From JASEGV01 sp037443545 (GTDB taxonomy: Bacteria > Bacteroidota > Ignavibacteria > UBA10030 > BY39): a DNA stretch of 18,442 bases. A program made the translations under genes and the position numbers. Positions 7,111 to 14,852 of this stretch are shown piece after piece. The stretch covers positions 1 to 18,442 of the forward strand of contig JBBIOD010000029.1 in assembly GCA_037443545.1 (NCBI GenBank), given 5' to 3'. Under the pieces are notes generated by a model. The model was given only the letters and a program-made list of their open reading frames with translations. It ran no database searches and had not been told where the DNA came from. The number at the start of each line of letters is the position of its first letter. Positions within the stretch are counted from its first letter, which is position 1.

Positions 7111-8301
7111 TTATTTATTTATTAATGAATGATAAAAACTTGTACCACTAATATGCGATGAAGAATCATCGAGTTCAAAAATTTCACCGATAGTTTTAGC
7201 CAAATCGGCAAACGAACTTCGTGTACCCAAATCGTTTCCGAATCTATTATCGGGTGAATAACAAAGTATTGGAACATACTCACGCGAATGATCTGTGCTC
7301 GGCGTAATGGGATCGTTGCCGTGGTCTGCTGTGAGTATTAACCAATCGCCGTCTCTCAAAGTTTCCACAATTTCGGGTAAGGCCAAATCAAATTCTTCGA
7401 GGGCATGAGCAAAACCTACCGGATCATTCCGATGACCGTATAATTGGTCGAAATCAACTAAATTCACAATAATCAGTCCCGAATTATTTTTTTTACTCTG
7501 TCTGATTATTGAACGTATACCTTCAGCATTGGATTTTGTGTGTATAATTTCGGATAATCCTTTCCCGGCAAACAAGTCGTCAATTTTTCCGATCCCAACA
7601 GTTGGAATATTTTTTTCTTTTAAAATATCCAACAAAGTATTACGGTGTGGTTCTAAAGAAAAATCGCGTCGGTTTGCAGTACGTTTATAATTACCCGGAT
7701 CACCAACGAATGGACGTGCTATAATACGTCCCACAGAGTGTTTACCGACACAAACTTTCGTTCTAGTTATTTCACAGATTTCATAAAGCCGTTCAAGCGG
7801 TATAGTTTGCTCGTGTGCTGCAATCTGAAAAACAGAATCTGCCGATGTGTAAATAATCGGAAAACCTGTCCGCTGATGTTCTTCACCAAAATCGTTAATT
7901 ATAACAGTACCTGAAGCTGCAGTGTCGCCTAAATATCCTTTCGTGTCTGTTGCCGATAAAAACTTTTCCAATAAATCATCAGGAAATCCGTTGGGGTAAG
8001 TAGGAAACTCTTTTTCCGTAATTACACCCAACAATTCCCAATGCCCCGTGGTGCTGTCTTTACCTTTCGACTTTGCTGCCATTTTTCCGAAGGAGGCATC
8101 AGGTTGTTCAGCCGGCGGTACAAACTTAATTGGTATAATATTCCCGAGACCAAATTTTTGTAAATTCGGCAGTTTCAGGCTTGCAACATTGGCAGCTAAA
8201 TTAGCGAGCGTGTTGCTGCCTTCATCCTTATACAAATTTGCATCCGGTAATTCGCCTACACCAACTCCGTCAAGGATAACGAGAATAACTTTTTTATACA
8301 A
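7111..8301 (-). CDS. deoB: Phosphopentomutase
   Basis: Interconverts (deoxy)ribose 1-phosphate and 5-phosphate in nucleoside catabolism; alkaline-phosphatase superfamily, two metal ions. At 396 residues it has full family length. Visible metal and active-site residues are Asp11 (VILDGVGVGELPDA), Thr84/Thr85 in GKDSTTGHWE, Asp155, Asp285 and His290 in DFDQLYGHRND, Asp326-His327 in TADHGND, and His338 in TDHSRE. The start is TTG: an in-frame TAA lies two codons upstream, and MYKKVILVILDGVG matches the family N-terminus. It lies 13 bases after the zinc-ribbon gene and 9 bases before the first EutN/CcmL gene. Its product could feed a deoxyribose-phosphate aldolase that makes acetaldehyde, a typical microcompartment intermediate. 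Confidence 0.95.
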   Translation of the reverse strand: MYKKVILVILDGVGVGELPDANLYKDEGSNTLANLAANVASLKLPNLQKFGLGNIIPIKFVPPAEQPDASFGKMAAKSKGKDSTTGHWELLGVITEKEFPTYPNGFPDDLLEKFLSATDTKGYLGDTAASGTVIINDFGEEHQRTGFPIIYTSADSVFQIAAHEQTIPLERLYEICEITRTKVCVGKHSVGRIIARPFVGDPGNYKRTANRRDFSLEPHRNTLLDILKEKNIPTVGIGKIDDLFAGKGLSEIIHTKSNAEGIRSIIRQSKKNNSGLIIVNLVDFDQLYGHRNDPVGFAHALEEFDLALPEIVETLRDGDWLILTADHGNDPITPSTDHSREYVPILCYSPDNRFGNDLGTRSSFADLAKTIGEIFELDDSSSHISGTSFYHSLINK

Positions 8302-8314
8302 AGGTTATCCAGGT

Positions 8315-8509
8315 CTATGAATAAACCTCTTTTTCGTTGCACTTGCAAATCTGAAGACGTTTTTGATTGAATTTCCAAGAGCCTGTATTTGCTAACATAC
8401 TCGATATAACCAAAATCGGTTCAGTGATAGTTTCACATTTCGGACATTTACGTCCGCGTTGTTTTGCAGCTTTTGCCGCTTTGTCAGCAAATGATTGTTG
8501 TTTTGCCAT
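8315..8509 (-). CDS. Small zinc-ribbon protein of unknown function
   Basis: A 64-residue protein with a basic N-terminal part (MAKQQSFADKAAKAAKQRG), a CPKC pair (Cys22, Cys25) and a CKC pair (Cys55, Cys57) that together would bind one zinc ion. I do not recognise a named family. The ATG is preceded by AGGAG (AATAGGAGAAAATTATAA). It lies between the GGDEF-like gene and deoB (13 bases before deoB), so it probably leads the deoB-EutN-rpoD run. A role in nucleic-acid or ribosome binding is plausible from the basic charge and the ribbon, but that is only inference. Confidence 0.75.
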   Translation of the reverse strand: MAKQQSFADKAAKAAKQRGRKCPKCETITEPILVISSMLANTGSWKFNQKRLQICKCNEKEVYS

Positions 8510-8544
8510 TTATAATTTTCTCCTATTAATATTTCTTATTTTAT

Positions 8545-10551
8545 TTAAAAAACTCTTACTGTGTTCCCACCACTCTCAGTGGCTTTATGTAGAACTAACG
8601 AAGTATTTTTGGTTAGTTCGTCTTTCGTCATTCCTTCGCTCGCACCGGAGACACCGATGCTGAGTGTAACAGAAAAACTTTTATTCTCGAATGATACTAC
8701 AACAGAGGCGATTGTTTTACGAATTTTTTCAGCCCATAAATACGCTTCATTGGCTGGCGTTCGGATTAGTGCAATTCCGAACCGGTCTTTATCTAATCTT
8801 CCGACAAGGTCGTATTGCCTGACACTGCTGCGAATGACCTTCGATAAGGTTACGAGCAAATGATTGATACAGTTCTGCCCGTAACGAACGAGTAATTCAG
8901 CGTAATTATCGACACTTAAAAACAATAAAGATAAATCTTCACCGAAATCGTCGGCTCGGGATAATTCATCATTAAATTTTTCGTTCCAGAATTTTTTCGA
9001 ATAAACGCCCGTCAATTCATCGACAATAACATACTCGTCGATTATTTTGTTCATATAAAAAATTTCTAAAGCGGCCGCGGCATTTTCTGTGAGCCGATAT
9101 AAAACTTCGATATCTTGTTTCGAGAAATTATATTTATCTTTGCTCTCGACGGTTAATGCCCCATAGCATTTATTCATCGAACTAATCGGAATCGAAATAA
9201 ACGAACCGGAATTATTTATTTTTTCGGCTTCAAAATATCGACATCTGTTTTGCGATCCGAGATCTTCTATCAATTTGTGCGAATTATTTTTTATCACGTC
9301 ACCGACTATGCTCGAATAAAAATCTATCGTAGTATCAGGTCGAATATAAATTTCGCCGCTGCGGTTAATAACTTTTTGGACAGCCCAAGTCTGTTTCACT
9401 TCGTCCTGCATCACTACCGAAATGAAATCCCATTTCAATAATTTTGTGGATTCATCAACGAGCGATTGCGAGATTGTTGAGACAGTTAAATCTGCCTTTA
9501 TCTTTTCTTGAAAACGATGTATTGCATTCAAAAGTTCGGCATCAAGAAGTAAGTCATATTTATCAGTATAACTTTTAATCAAGCCTGAAATCAATTTTGT
9601 ACACTGTCCCAATAGAAGCAATGTTTCATAACCGAATGCTTCTTCTGTTTTGCTATCTATAGCGACAACGGCAACAGCTTCATCAACTGATTTATTCGCT
9701 ACTACATTTTTAAAGAATACCGGTACGCCGACGAACGATTTAATGAATTGCGGTTGAGAATAATAAGCTATCAATTCGTGTTCGGACACGGGATTAACGC
9801 GTGTAATAATTTCGGGCTTCGATTGTAGAGCGATTTTGCTTACTATATCATGCCCGATATTAAAACGACGAGAATCTAAAAAGTTATGACTATCAGTAAT
9901 TTTTTCTTCACACACCATTTGTTGCTTGTCCTGGTTCGCCCAGAAGAAAGCTACAGTATGGGCAAAAGTAACTTCTTTAATTACCGCAAGCACTTTATTC
10001 AATAAGTAATCAAATTCAGTTCGCGGTTCTGAACCACCTTTATATACATCAGCATTCACATCAAAAAAATCAGAAACCTGAAACTCACGAACCGCTTGCT
10101 TCGCTTCAGGTTTTAAAGGTTTAGTAACCATAACTTTTTTCTCCTCTTTTGGAGTTTGAGTTGCCACGGTTTTGTTTGCCGAACGGACCACCACAACATC
10201 GTCAATTTCTTCGACCACACATTTCCCCAGTCGGTCGCTTTGAAAATCATCGAATACTAGTTTTTTCATCTCGTTTTCTTCCTCTGATGTTCTTACTTCT
10301 GATGTGTCCTCGGAATGTTTTGCAACCGAAGACATTGTGGCTGTTAGTTCTTTATGTTTAAATTTAATTGATAAGATGAATAAGCAAACAGCCGTGCAAA
10401 ATACAAATGTAAATATAGATTTCCAGAACAGTTCATCGATCCATAAAGTAATACTGATGGCTATGAGTCCCACCAATAATATATGCCCATCGATGTTCTG
10501 AACAAATCGAAAAACTTGGCCCCAACGCAATTGGGTTCTAAAATTCACCAT
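8545..10551 (-). CDS. Membrane GAF-GAF protein with degenerate GGDEF domain
   Basis: A 668-residue signalling protein. Two transmembrane helices lie near the N-terminus (about 23-38 and 44-62), followed by a low-complexity charged linker (65-175), two GAF-like domains (about 180-325 and 335-500) and a C-terminal GGDEF fold (about 505-668) beginning DELTGVYSKKFW. The signature is degraded: where a diguanylate cyclase has RxGGDEF, this has RLDKDRF (585-591). The first metal-binding aspartate is Ser546 (LSVDNY), and the substrate-binding asparagine position is Leu554. It is therefore probably not a cyclase; it may bind a nucleotide or act as a scaffold or output domain. It has its own candidate promoter. 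It does not look like a pseudogene, because the long frame is intact. Confidence 0.85.
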   Translation of the reverse strand: MVNFRTQLRWGQVFRFVQNIDGHILLVGLIAISITLWIDELFWKSIFTFVFCTAVCLFILSIKFKHKELTATMSSVAKHSEDTSEVRTSEEENEMKKLVFDDFQSDRLGKCVVEEIDDVVVVRSANKTVATQTPKEEKKVMVTKPLKPEAKQAVREFQVSDFFDVNADVYKGGSEPRTEFDYLLNKVLAVIKEVTFAHTVAFFWANQDKQQMVCEEKITDSHNFLDSRRFNIGHDIVSKIALQSKPEIITRVNPVSEHELIAYYSQPQFIKSFVGVPVFFKNVVANKSVDEAVAVVAIDSKTEEAFGYETLLLLGQCTKLISGLIKSYTDKYDLLLDAELLNAIHRFQEKIKADLTVSTISQSLVDESTKLLKWDFISVVMQDEVKQTWAVQKVINRSGEIYIRPDTTIDFYSSIVGDVIKNNSHKLIEDLGSQNRCRYFEAEKINNSGSFISIPISSMNKCYGALTVESKDKYNFSKQDIEVLYRLTENAAAALEIFYMNKIIDEYVIVDELTGVYSKKFWNEKFNDELSRADDFGEDLSLLFLSVDNYAELLVRYGQNCINHLLVTLSKVIRSSVRQYDLVGRLDKDRFGIALIRTPANEAYLWAEKIRKTIASVVVSFENKSFSVTLSIGVSGASEGMTKDELTKNTSLVLHKATESGGNTVRVF

Positions 10552-10587
10552 AGTTTTTGGATTGAAAATACTATCGAAAATCGGCTT

Positions 10588-10616
10588 AATTTAAACAATA
10601 TTACAAACAAAGTCAA
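10588..10616 (-). promoter_or_regulatory. Promoter candidate for the GAF-GGDEF gene
   Basis: On the minus strand, TTGACT (10616-10611) is followed after 17 bases by TAAATT (10593-10588), about 37 bases before the ATG. The spacing is ideal and the -35 box is close to consensus; the -10 box is weak. The 102-base gap after the namZ stop shows no terminator hairpin that I could find. Confidence 0.45.
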
Positions 10617-10653
10617 CAAAATCATTGAAATTTTATTAAATAACAGCATCCGA

Positions 10654-11931
10654 TTAATGATAATCAACATAAATAAGGTATTTTTGAGCGTTTTTTGTAA
10701 AGTCCGTTATACCGACATTGGGTAACGCATTCAGGACTTTTCTACTATTTTTGATATTTAAGTTTTTAAAAACCTTTTTGTTACCTACCAATTTATCGAA
10801 AAAATTACGATTATATTTTAAAGAATCAGGATAAAATCTATGTATAACCTGAATCACAAACAGGGCAGATTCAACAGGTCTGTATTTTTGTCTGTCCAGA
10901 ATACTAAAATAAATTCCGTTACATTTTTGATTAGCATATTTTGGGTTTGCCGCGCTAACCGAATCGGGCGTCGGTGTAAATTCGATCGGTTCAAATCGCA
11001 CACCGTTCAGCTTCAGATCATTTAATTTCTTCGCTAACAATTTTCCGTTTATCCATGGCGCACCAATATACTCGAAAGGTTTTTCTGTGCCGCGTCCTTC
11101 CGAAATATTCGTAGCTTCAAAAAGGCAATTCCCAGGATACACAACTGCTGTGGAAACAGTTTTCATATTTGGAGAGGGGGATACCCACAATAGATTTGTT
11201 TCGTCAAAATACATTTTTCGTTTCCAATTTTCCATCGGAATCACAGTTAAATCAATTTGAATATTTTTTTCAATCCAATTTTCGCCGATTGCCATTTTTG
11301 AAATTTCACCCAACGTTAAACCATGTCGTATGGGAATAGGAAAATAACCAACCGCTGATTTCAAATTTGCGTCGAGTAGAGGTCCTTCGACAATAACACC
11401 ATTTATGGGGTTTGGACGGTCGAGTAAGATGAACTGAATTTTATTTTCCGCAGCAGCTTGCATAGCATAAGCCATCGTAACATTGTAAGTATAAAACCGT
11501 GCCCCAACATCTTGTAAATCGAACAGCAATACTTCGATTCCCTGGAGCATTTCAGGAGTTGGTTTAAGTGTCTTCCCGTACAGCGAAAATATTCTTAACC
11601 CTGTTATAGAATCTGTTTGGTCGTGCACTTTAATACCAGCAGGTACTTTGCCGCGTATGCCGTGTTCAGGGCTGAATAATGCGACGACATCTATATTTTT
11701 ATTAAGAAGAGAATCAACGAGGTGAACACCATTGGATAACAAGGATGTATGATTGCAAATTACACCAACACGCTTCCCGGAAATTTTCTCAAAATATTTT
11801 TCGAATAATACATCAGCCCCGTATCTAACCTTGACTTGTTGCGAATATAGTAGAACGTTGCCCGAAAGATAAATAAATAAAAAAGTCAGTATGTTGTATA
11901 GCACTTTTGTGAACAAGTTATATTTTACCAA
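10654..11931 (-). CDS. namZ: Secreted DUF1343 protein, NamZ-like exo-N-acetylmuramidase
   Basis: A 425-residue protein of the DUF1343 family, characterised members of which (NamZ) remove terminal N-acetylmuramic acid from peptidoglycan fragments. An N-terminal hydrophobic signal (about 10-30, ending near LLYSQ) indicates export. Family motifs in order: GVICNHTS (56-63), FSPEHGIRG with Glu89 and His90, FDLQDVGARFYTY (about 137-149), LLDRPNPINGV, GPLLD, PIRHGLTLGE and SPSPNM. The start appears to be TTG at 11931, overlapping the Nudix gene by 14 bases; no ATG is available before the signal peptide. Located after ndk and the Nudix gene, it looks like a passenger of a nucleotide-maintenance operon. 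The gene name follows the family. Confidence 0.85.
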   Translation of the reverse strand: MVKYNLFTKVLYNILTFLFIYLSGNVLLYSQQVKVRYGADVLFEKYFEKISGKRVGVICNHTSLLSNGVHLVDSLLNKNIDVVALFSPEHGIRGKVPAGIKVHDQTDSITGLRIFSLYGKTLKPTPEMLQGIEVLLFDLQDVGARFYTYNVTMAYAMQAAAENKIQFILLDRPNPINGVIVEGPLLDANLKSAVGYFPIPIRHGLTLGEISKMAIGENWIEKNIQIDLTVIPMENWKRKMYFDETNLLWVSPSPNMKTVSTAVVYPGNCLFEATNISEGRGTEKPFEYIGAPWINGKLLAKKLNDLKLNGVRFEPIEFTPTPDSVSAANPKYANQKCNGIYFSILDRQKYRPVESALFVIQVIHRFYPDSLKYNRNFFDKLVGNKKVFKNLNIKNSRKVLNALPNVGITDFTKNAQKYLIYVDYH

Positions 11932-12451
11932 TTGCTAAATTCCATGCAGCGAGTGTCATCCCGTCCCAAATTTCATTCGATTTAATTTTGAACTCAATCT
12001 CTTCCCTACTCAAAATTATCCTTTCAAATTCTTCGGTATCATCGGGAGGAATATCGACAGGTGTTAGTTTACGAGCTATGAAAACATTGCACATCTCGTC
12101 CGTTACACCGTTATAGGGATTAAAAGTCCCTGCAAAAGTGAATTCACCCGCTTGTACGCCGGCTTCTTCTGCCAATTCTTGAGCTGCCATCTCCTCGATA
12201 GTTGCACCGTCGTCGATGCTTCCGCAAGGGAATTCAAGACTTTCTTTTCCGGCGAGGTAACGATATTGTTTGACCATCAAAATTTTCCCGTCGTCTAAAA
12301 CCGGAATTATTAAACTCGAGCCATTCGTGTGAACATAGTGATACTCACCATATTTTCCTGAAGGAAGCTGAACCTCATCAACTAAATAAGTCCACCAATT
12401 ATTCGAAATGTTATTTATCTGCCTTAATTTTATCCACGGTTTCAGTTTCAT
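11918..12451 (-). CDS. Nudix hydrolase, ADP-ribose pyrophosphatase-like
   Basis: A 177-residue Nudix protein that would hydrolyse a nucleoside diphosphate linked to another moiety, ADP-ribose being the usual guess for this subgroup. The Nudix box spans about 77-99 (GSIDDGATIEEMAAQELAEE followed by AGV). The metal-binding core glutamates are kept, but two consensus positions differ: position 7 is Ala rather than Glu and position 15 is Gln rather than Arg. The upstream segment VKQYRYLAGKESLEFPCG resembles ADP-ribose pyrophosphatases. The ATG overlaps the ndk stop by four bases and the stop overlaps namZ by 14, so translation is coupled in both directions. Substrate is uncertain. Confidence 0.88.
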   Translation of the reverse strand: MKLKPWIKLRQINNISNNWWTYLVDEVQLPSGKYGEYHYVHTNGSSLIIPVLDDGKILMVKQYRYLAGKESLEFPCGSIDDGATIEEMAAQELAEEAGVQAGEFTFAGTFNPYNGVTDEMCNVFIARKLTPVDIPPDDTEEFERIILSREEIEFKIKSNEIWDGMTLAAWNLAIGKI

Positions 12452-12873
12452 ACAACTTCAATTAATTCTTTTTCAGAGAAAAAGAATGCTATCTCAATTT
12501 TACCATTTTCGGGTGAATCAGACCCGTGCACGATATTCTCACCTTTGTTATCGGCAAAATCTTTCCTTATAGTACCAGGCACAGCTTCTGCCGGGTCGGT
12601 TGCGCCGATTAAAGCTCGGAAATCTGCAATAGCATTTTCTTTCTCTAGCGCTATAGGTACACAGGCCCCAGAACTCATAAATTCAACCAAACCATCGTAA
12701 AATGGTCTGCCTTTATGAACAGCATAAAATGCACCGGCAGTTTCTTGTGTAAGCCGGTTTTTTTTCATACCGATAATTTTAAATCCAGCTTTTTCGATTC
12801 GTGCAATTACTGCTCCTATTAAATTTTTTCTAACGCAATCAGGTTTCAAAATTGCTAATGTTCTTTCTATCAA
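12448..12873 (-). CDS. ndk: Nucleoside diphosphate kinase
   Basis: Transfers the gamma-phosphate among nucleoside di- and triphosphates. The 141-residue length is typical. The N-terminus MIERTLAILKPDCVRKNLIG and the catalytic segment NIVHGSDSPENG, with His116 as the phosphorylated residue, are standard. The start codon is TTG, preceded by AAGGAGT at good spacing, and MIERTLAILKP fits the family exactly. It lies 13 bases after sucD, consistent with coexpression of a nucleotide-linked succinyl-CoA synthetase subunit, and overlaps the Nudix gene by four bases. Confidence 0.96.
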   Translation of the reverse strand: MIERTLAILKPDCVRKNLIGAVIARIEKAGFKIIGMKKNRLTQETAGAFYAVHKGRPFYDGLVEFMSSGACVPIALEKENAIADFRALIGATDPAEAVPGTIRKDFADNKGENIVHGSDSPENGKIEIAFFFSEKELIEVV

Positions 12874-12886
12874 CTGTTACTCCTTT

Positions 12887-13960
12887 TTATTTTTTACTTT
12901 TAGATTTTTTTACAGATTTAACTTTTTTAGCTGTCGCCGGTTTCTTTTTTTCTTTTTTCTCAACTGCCTCAGAGTACATTTTTTTTAATTTGGCGCTCAA
13001 CTTAGGTTTTACAACCTTTTTCTTTTTTCTAACGGAAGCAATTATATTTTTGGGGTTCCTTTTTTCAGCCAAAACTTTTTCTACGATTTCACCGATCAAT
13101 GCGGGACTTTCAACGACGTGAATCCCCGCTTCACGCATCGCCTGCATTTTCTCAGCAGCAGTTCCTTTGCCCCCAGAGATTATAGCGCCGGCGTGTCCCA
13201 TTCTCCGTCCGGGAGGCGCAGTTTTTCCGGCAATAAATCCGATCACCGGTTTATTAAATTCTTTCTTAATATATTCAGCGGCTTCTTCTTCGGCAGTTCC
13301 GCCAATCTCGCCAATCATAATTATGGCTTCGGTATCAGGATCGTTTTTGAAAACTTTCAATGCATCTGTAAATTGTGTCCCAATAATCGGGTCGCCCCCG
13401 ATTCCGATGCAAGTCGACTGGCCAATGCCTCGCTCGGTAAGTTGCCAAACTGCCTCGTACGTTAACGTACCACTTCGCGAAATCAGTCCGACTTTACCTG
13501 GCAGATGAATGAAGCCAGGCATAATTCCTATTTTTGCTTTCCCCGGTGAAATAATTCCCGGACAATTCGGACCTATCAAACGAACATTTTTCTTATTTAG
13601 ATATTCTTTCACACTTATCATATCTTTTGTAGGAATTCCCTCTGTTATACACACGATTAACTTAATACCTGCATCGGCAGATTCTTTTATCGCATCTGAG
13701 GCAAAAGCCGATGGAACAAAAATCACCGAAGTGTTGGCATCTTCATTTTTAACCGCATCGGCAACGGTGTTGAAAACTGGTACCGGGTGTGCGAACGAAT
13801 CGATTCCGTTTCCTTTATACATCATTTCCCCTTTACCCGGTGTTACACCGGCAACGACTTTCGTTCCGTATGCTATCATTTGTGATGTATGAAACGTCCC
13901 CTCGCCTCCAGTTATTCCTTGAACTACTAAACGGGTCGTATTATCTGCAAGTATGCTCAT
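12887..13960 (-). CDS. sucD: Succinyl-CoA synthetase alpha subunit with lysine-rich tail
   Basis: Alpha subunit of the citric-acid-cycle enzyme, with the CoA-binding domain and the phosphohistidine. Residues 1-298 match the family: GITGGEGTFHTSQMIAYGT, NCPGIISPGKAKIGIMPG, SRSGTLTYEAVWQL, and GRRMGHAGAIISGGKG with His256 as the phosphorylated residue. Usual family length is about 290. The remaining 59 residues (about 299-357) are extremely basic, ending KKVKSVKKSKSKK, and resemble no part of the enzyme. The tail is in frame with a normal stop, so it is not an obvious frameshift artefact. No sucC lies beside it: the next upstream gene remnant is a nucleotidyltransferase pseudogene. A promoter candidate precedes it. 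Confidence 0.93.
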   Translation of the reverse strand: MSILADNTTRLVVQGITGGEGTFHTSQMIAYGTKVVAGVTPGKGEMMYKGNGIDSFAHPVPVFNTVADAVKNEDANTSVIFVPSAFASDAIKESADAGIKLIVCITEGIPTKDMISVKEYLNKKNVRLIGPNCPGIISPGKAKIGIMPGFIHLPGKVGLISRSGTLTYEAVWQLTERGIGQSTCIGIGGDPIIGTQFTDALKVFKNDPDTEAIIMIGEIGGTAEEEAAEYIKKEFNKPVIGFIAGKTAPPGRRMGHAGAIISGGKGTAAEKMQAMREAGIHVVESPALIGEIVEKVLAEKRNPKNIIASVRKKKKVVKPKLSAKLKKMYSEAVEKKEKKKPATAKKVKSVKKSKSKK

Positions 13961-14002
13961 AAATTTTTCTTCTTAATTTTGTTAAACATTATTTTTCGTT
14001 AT

Positions 14003-14034
14003 TTTATATTTCGCCTGTGCTATTTTTCTGTCAA
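14003..14034 (-). promoter_or_regulatory. Promoter candidate upstream of sucD
   Basis: A perfect TTGACA (14034-14029) on the minus strand is followed by an AT-rich stretch containing TATAAA at 14008-14003. The spacing is 20 bases, longer than the 17 typical for sigma-70, although a longer spacer is usual for Bacteroidetes-type promoters. It lies about 40 bases before the sucD ATG, in the gap after the pseudogene. Confidence 0.4.
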
Positions 14035-14075
14035 GTTTACTATTGTTCGGGAGTTTTTGTGTAATAAATAAATTC

Positions 14076-14638
14076 CTAGCACTCTTCAAACCATTCGAGT
14101 CGTTGGTCTATCGGTATATATTTATAGCTTTCTATTTGTTCGTCGGTAATGCGATAAGAGTAACCGCTGTTCTTTTTCTGTTTATCATCCAACGTCAATC
14201 CTTTAAATTTTCTTTTTGCTTCAATATTATCAGGATCTTGCTGTCGCCCTGCAACTGACTTTAAATTTATTAAATCGTCGTTGTATAAGACAGACACCGG
14301 AATCGTGCTAGAATAAATAATTTTTCTTCTTTTTGTAACATTCATCGAAATCATAAACATTTTCTATAAATATATCGAGTACCTGAAATACTTTATCTTT
14401 ATAAATATTTTCTTTTCGTTTCGCCATCGTTGCCTAATATCGAGATTAGCAAATTCTTCCACTCTAATAGGAACAATCAGAATCCGCCACGAAAATTCAG
14501 TTTATTCCAAAATGAATTTATATCATAATTCGAACGTGGTATGTTGCGTAAACTGACTGCCATAGCGCCAACAACAAGATACTTGATTTGGGACTCGTTC
14601 AGAGGTTTGAATAATTCCTGAAATACAATCAGTATTTT
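14076..14638 (-). pseudogene. Decayed MNT-type nucleotidyltransferase
   Basis: Four pieces of one nucleotidyltransferase (DUF6036/AbiEii-like) can be read across different frames. The N-terminus (about 14635-14477) has FQELFKPLN and KYLVVGAMAVSLRNIPRS before YDIN, then stops. The next piece (14498-14409) reads ILIVPIRVEEFANLDIRQRW. A third (from 14427) has VLDIFIENVYDFDECYKK. The last (from about 14330 to the stop) has RKIIYSSTIPVSV and DDLINLKSVAGRQQDPDNIE, then a tail with ITDEQIESYKYIPIDQRLEW. Frame changes near 14498, 14409 and 14330 and a likely loss of residues after YDIN show decay. The second active-site aspartate is Asn (YDIN). A 94-residue frame (14076-14360) inside it is only the C-terminal piece. 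No plausible ATG start remains at the N-terminus. Confidence 0.7.
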
Positions 14639-14837
14639 ATTGATCCTTTTTCTCTTCTACTTTTGCAGAATCCTTTGGCTGTTCGATGTCGCTCTGGATA
14701 TCTCGTGCCGCTTTCCGGAATTCGCGTATGCCTTTGCCTAAACCTTGAGCTAAATCAGGAATTTTTTTAGCACCAAAAAATATTAAAATGAAAAGAAAAA
14801 TTAATAATATTTCAGTCGTTCCTAAATTACCAAACAT
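14637..14837 (-). CDS. tatA: Twin-arginine translocase subunit TatA/TatE
   Basis: A 66-residue Tat pore-forming subunit. It has a single N-terminal transmembrane helix (TEILLIFLFILIFFGAKKIP), the conserved FG before the hinge (FFGAKKIPDLAQGLGKGI), an amphipathic helix (about 27-47) and a charged tail. It lies 15 bases after purQ and immediately abuts the nucleotidyltransferase pseudogene. It would act at the cytoplasmic membrane with TatC, which is not in the window. Confidence 0.93.
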   Translation of the reverse strand: MFGNLGTTEILLIFLFILIFFGAKKIPDLAQGLGKGIREFRKAARDIQSDIEQPKDSAKVEEKKDQ

Positions 14838-14852
14838 AATTTTACCTTTAAG

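Noticed and set aside
12852..13892. Plus-strand open frames opposite sucD
   Set aside because: They are antisense to a conserved gene, have no recognisable domains and arise from its codon pattern.
14076..14360. A stand-alone 94-residue hypothetical gene
   Set aside because: Its N-terminal half is the C-terminal part of a nucleotidyltransferase whose other parts lie just upstream in other frames, and it has no ribosome binding site.
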